Assembly (NCBI GenBank): GCA_900541675.1
Contig: UQKU01000039.1
Span: forward strand, 1 to 16,713
Direction of reading: 5' to 3'
DNA: 16,713 nt
From: an uncultured Collinsella sp.
Lineage (GTDB): Bacteria; Actinomycetota; Coriobacteriia; Coriobacteriales; Coriobacteriaceae
Shown here: piece by piece, positions 16,015 to 16,713 of the stretch
Position numbering within the stretch: the first letter of the stretch is position 1
Layout of the letters: each line of letters opens with the position of its first letter
Program-made: the position numbers and the translations under genes
The notes under the pieces: generated by a model
Seen by the model: only the letters and a program-made list of their open reading frames with translations
Database searches by the model: none
What the model was told of the DNA's origin: nothing

Positions 16015-16713
16015 CTACGACAGGAAAATCCTCGTCCTGCCGCATGCGTCAACAGCGACCGGCAGGCGCGTACCGTCACGTTCAACTAAATAGCGCGTTT
16101 GCCGACGACGTGAGCAGTCGCGGCAATGGACCTGCCCCGTCGCATCGGTGGCGCAAACACCCTCGGCGGTCAGCAGGCAGTACTCGCACACCATGAGCTC
16201 GGGACGGTCGGCGTCGACCGGACCCAAGACGCCGGGTTCAGCAGCCAGCTCGGCAATACACTCCCTATCATTGCTGAGCAACTCGGCAGGCAAGTATACC
16301 CACCTCGCGCCAAGCCCGCGCAGCCAGGCAAGCGTGGCCCGATTGGCGCAGAACACCGGCGCCGCCACGTCAAACGTCATGCCCAGCTCGCGGGCCATCG
16401 CCACCTGCCCCAGGTTGCGGCAAACAATACGCCCGGCACGTTGCATAAGCGCTCGAGTCCGCTCGGCGTCGCCTGCGCGGCACACTTCGTCGAGCACCAC
16501 CGTCGCATCGGACAGATCCCACTCATCGCGCGGATCCAAATCCATCAGCTCCCAGGCAAAGACCATACGAGCAAAAGCCTCATGCTTTGCCGGCTCCGCC
16601 GGTCCCGCCAACTCCGTCGGTACATCGCCATCTGCCAGAACGCCCTCAAACGGCAGCACCTCAACGGACTGCTCAGCAGGCGCGACCGCATCTGCCTCGA
16701 CCCGTATGCGCTC
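16015..16713 (-). CDS. U32 family peptidase-like protein, C-terminal part (runs off right edge)
   Basis: The frame is open from the window edge to TAG at 16017-16015, giving 232 residues of the C-terminal end; the real start is outside. A GTG at 16659 lies inside the open frame but has no RBS and is not taken as the start. The visible part resembles the end of the U32 (collagenase-like) barrel: RAGRIVCRNLGQVAMARELGM, then FCANRATLAWLRGLGARWVYLPAELLSN. A cysteine cluster VCEYCLLTAEGVCA and CRDC follows, with a closing strand region TRLPVAVDACGRTRIF. In this family clustered cysteines bind an iron-sulfur centre, and several members modify RNA or help ubiquinone synthesis rather than cut protein. 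Which group this belongs to cannot be told without the N-terminal half. Confidence 0.7.
   Translation of the reverse strand, partial: ERIRVEADAVAPAEQSVEVLPFEGVLADGDVPTELAGPAEPAKHEAFARMVFAWELMDLDPRDEWDLSDATVVLDEVCRAGDAERTRALMQRAGRIVCRNLGQVAMARELGMTFDVAAPVFCANRATLAWLRGLGARWVYLPAELLSNDRECIAELAAEPGVLGPVDADRPELMVCEYCLLTAEGVCATDATGQVHCRDCSRRRQTRYLVERDGTRLPVAVDACGRTRIFLS

Overview
The window looks like chromosome from a high-GC gut actinobacterium of the class Coriobacteriia, most likely Collinsella or a close relative. This is judged from GC-rich codon use, the protein sequences (two-subunit transketolase, actinobacterial-type release factor 2, rpmE with an Ala/Lys/Glu tail) and abundant GGGGAC-containing intergenic palindromes. 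It was not checked against any database. Nearly all the content is housekeeping; the unusual material is between the genes.

Layout, left to right. At 1-294 (minus) is the N-terminal part of an unrecognised Pro/Ala-rich protein with a GTG start. It runs off an abnormally G/C-rich left edge. Next comes a 370-base gap with a 128-base nested palindrome. Genes at 745-2518 (minus) encode transketolase as two adjacent subunits. They are followed by a YitT-family membrane protein (2726-3616, minus), then a secA-prfB pair transcribed secA first and overlapping by one base (3782-7737, minus). rpmE (8046-8471, minus) has a structured leader and shares a divergent promoter region with a plus-strand pair: an ACT-domain protein (8776-9063) and citrate synthase (9141-10559). 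Two Cof-type HAD phosphatases then converge (10646-11488 plus, 11607-12401 minus), followed by adenine deaminase (12608-14428, minus), tyrosyl-tRNA synthetase (14707-15918, minus) and the C-terminal part of a U32-family peptidase that runs off the right edge (16015-16713, minus).

How the genes relate. Transketolase serves the non-oxidative pentose phosphate pathway; citrate synthase supplies citrate, probably for 2-oxoglutarate and glutamate; adenine deaminase salvages purine. SecA, RF2, L31 and TyrRS serve protein synthesis and export. No single pathway links the window, and I see no defence system, integrase, transposase, CRISPR array, tRNA or rRNA.

The most interesting signals are non-coding. 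(1) A tandem-hairpin leader precedes rpmE. (2) Terminator-like hairpins lie directly against the ribosome binding sites of yitT and ade, leaving no room for a promoter in between, and a hairpin at the second HAD gene contains its Shine-Dalgarno. (3) A family of GGGGAC palindromes includes two inverted copies of a 31-base repeat either side of the second HAD gene, one containing the stop codon of ade. (4) There is a perfect 35-base inverted repeat at 14555-14641 and a nested palindrome at 398-525. RF2 carries SPT in place of the usual SPF codon-recognition tripeptide and has no programmed frameshift.
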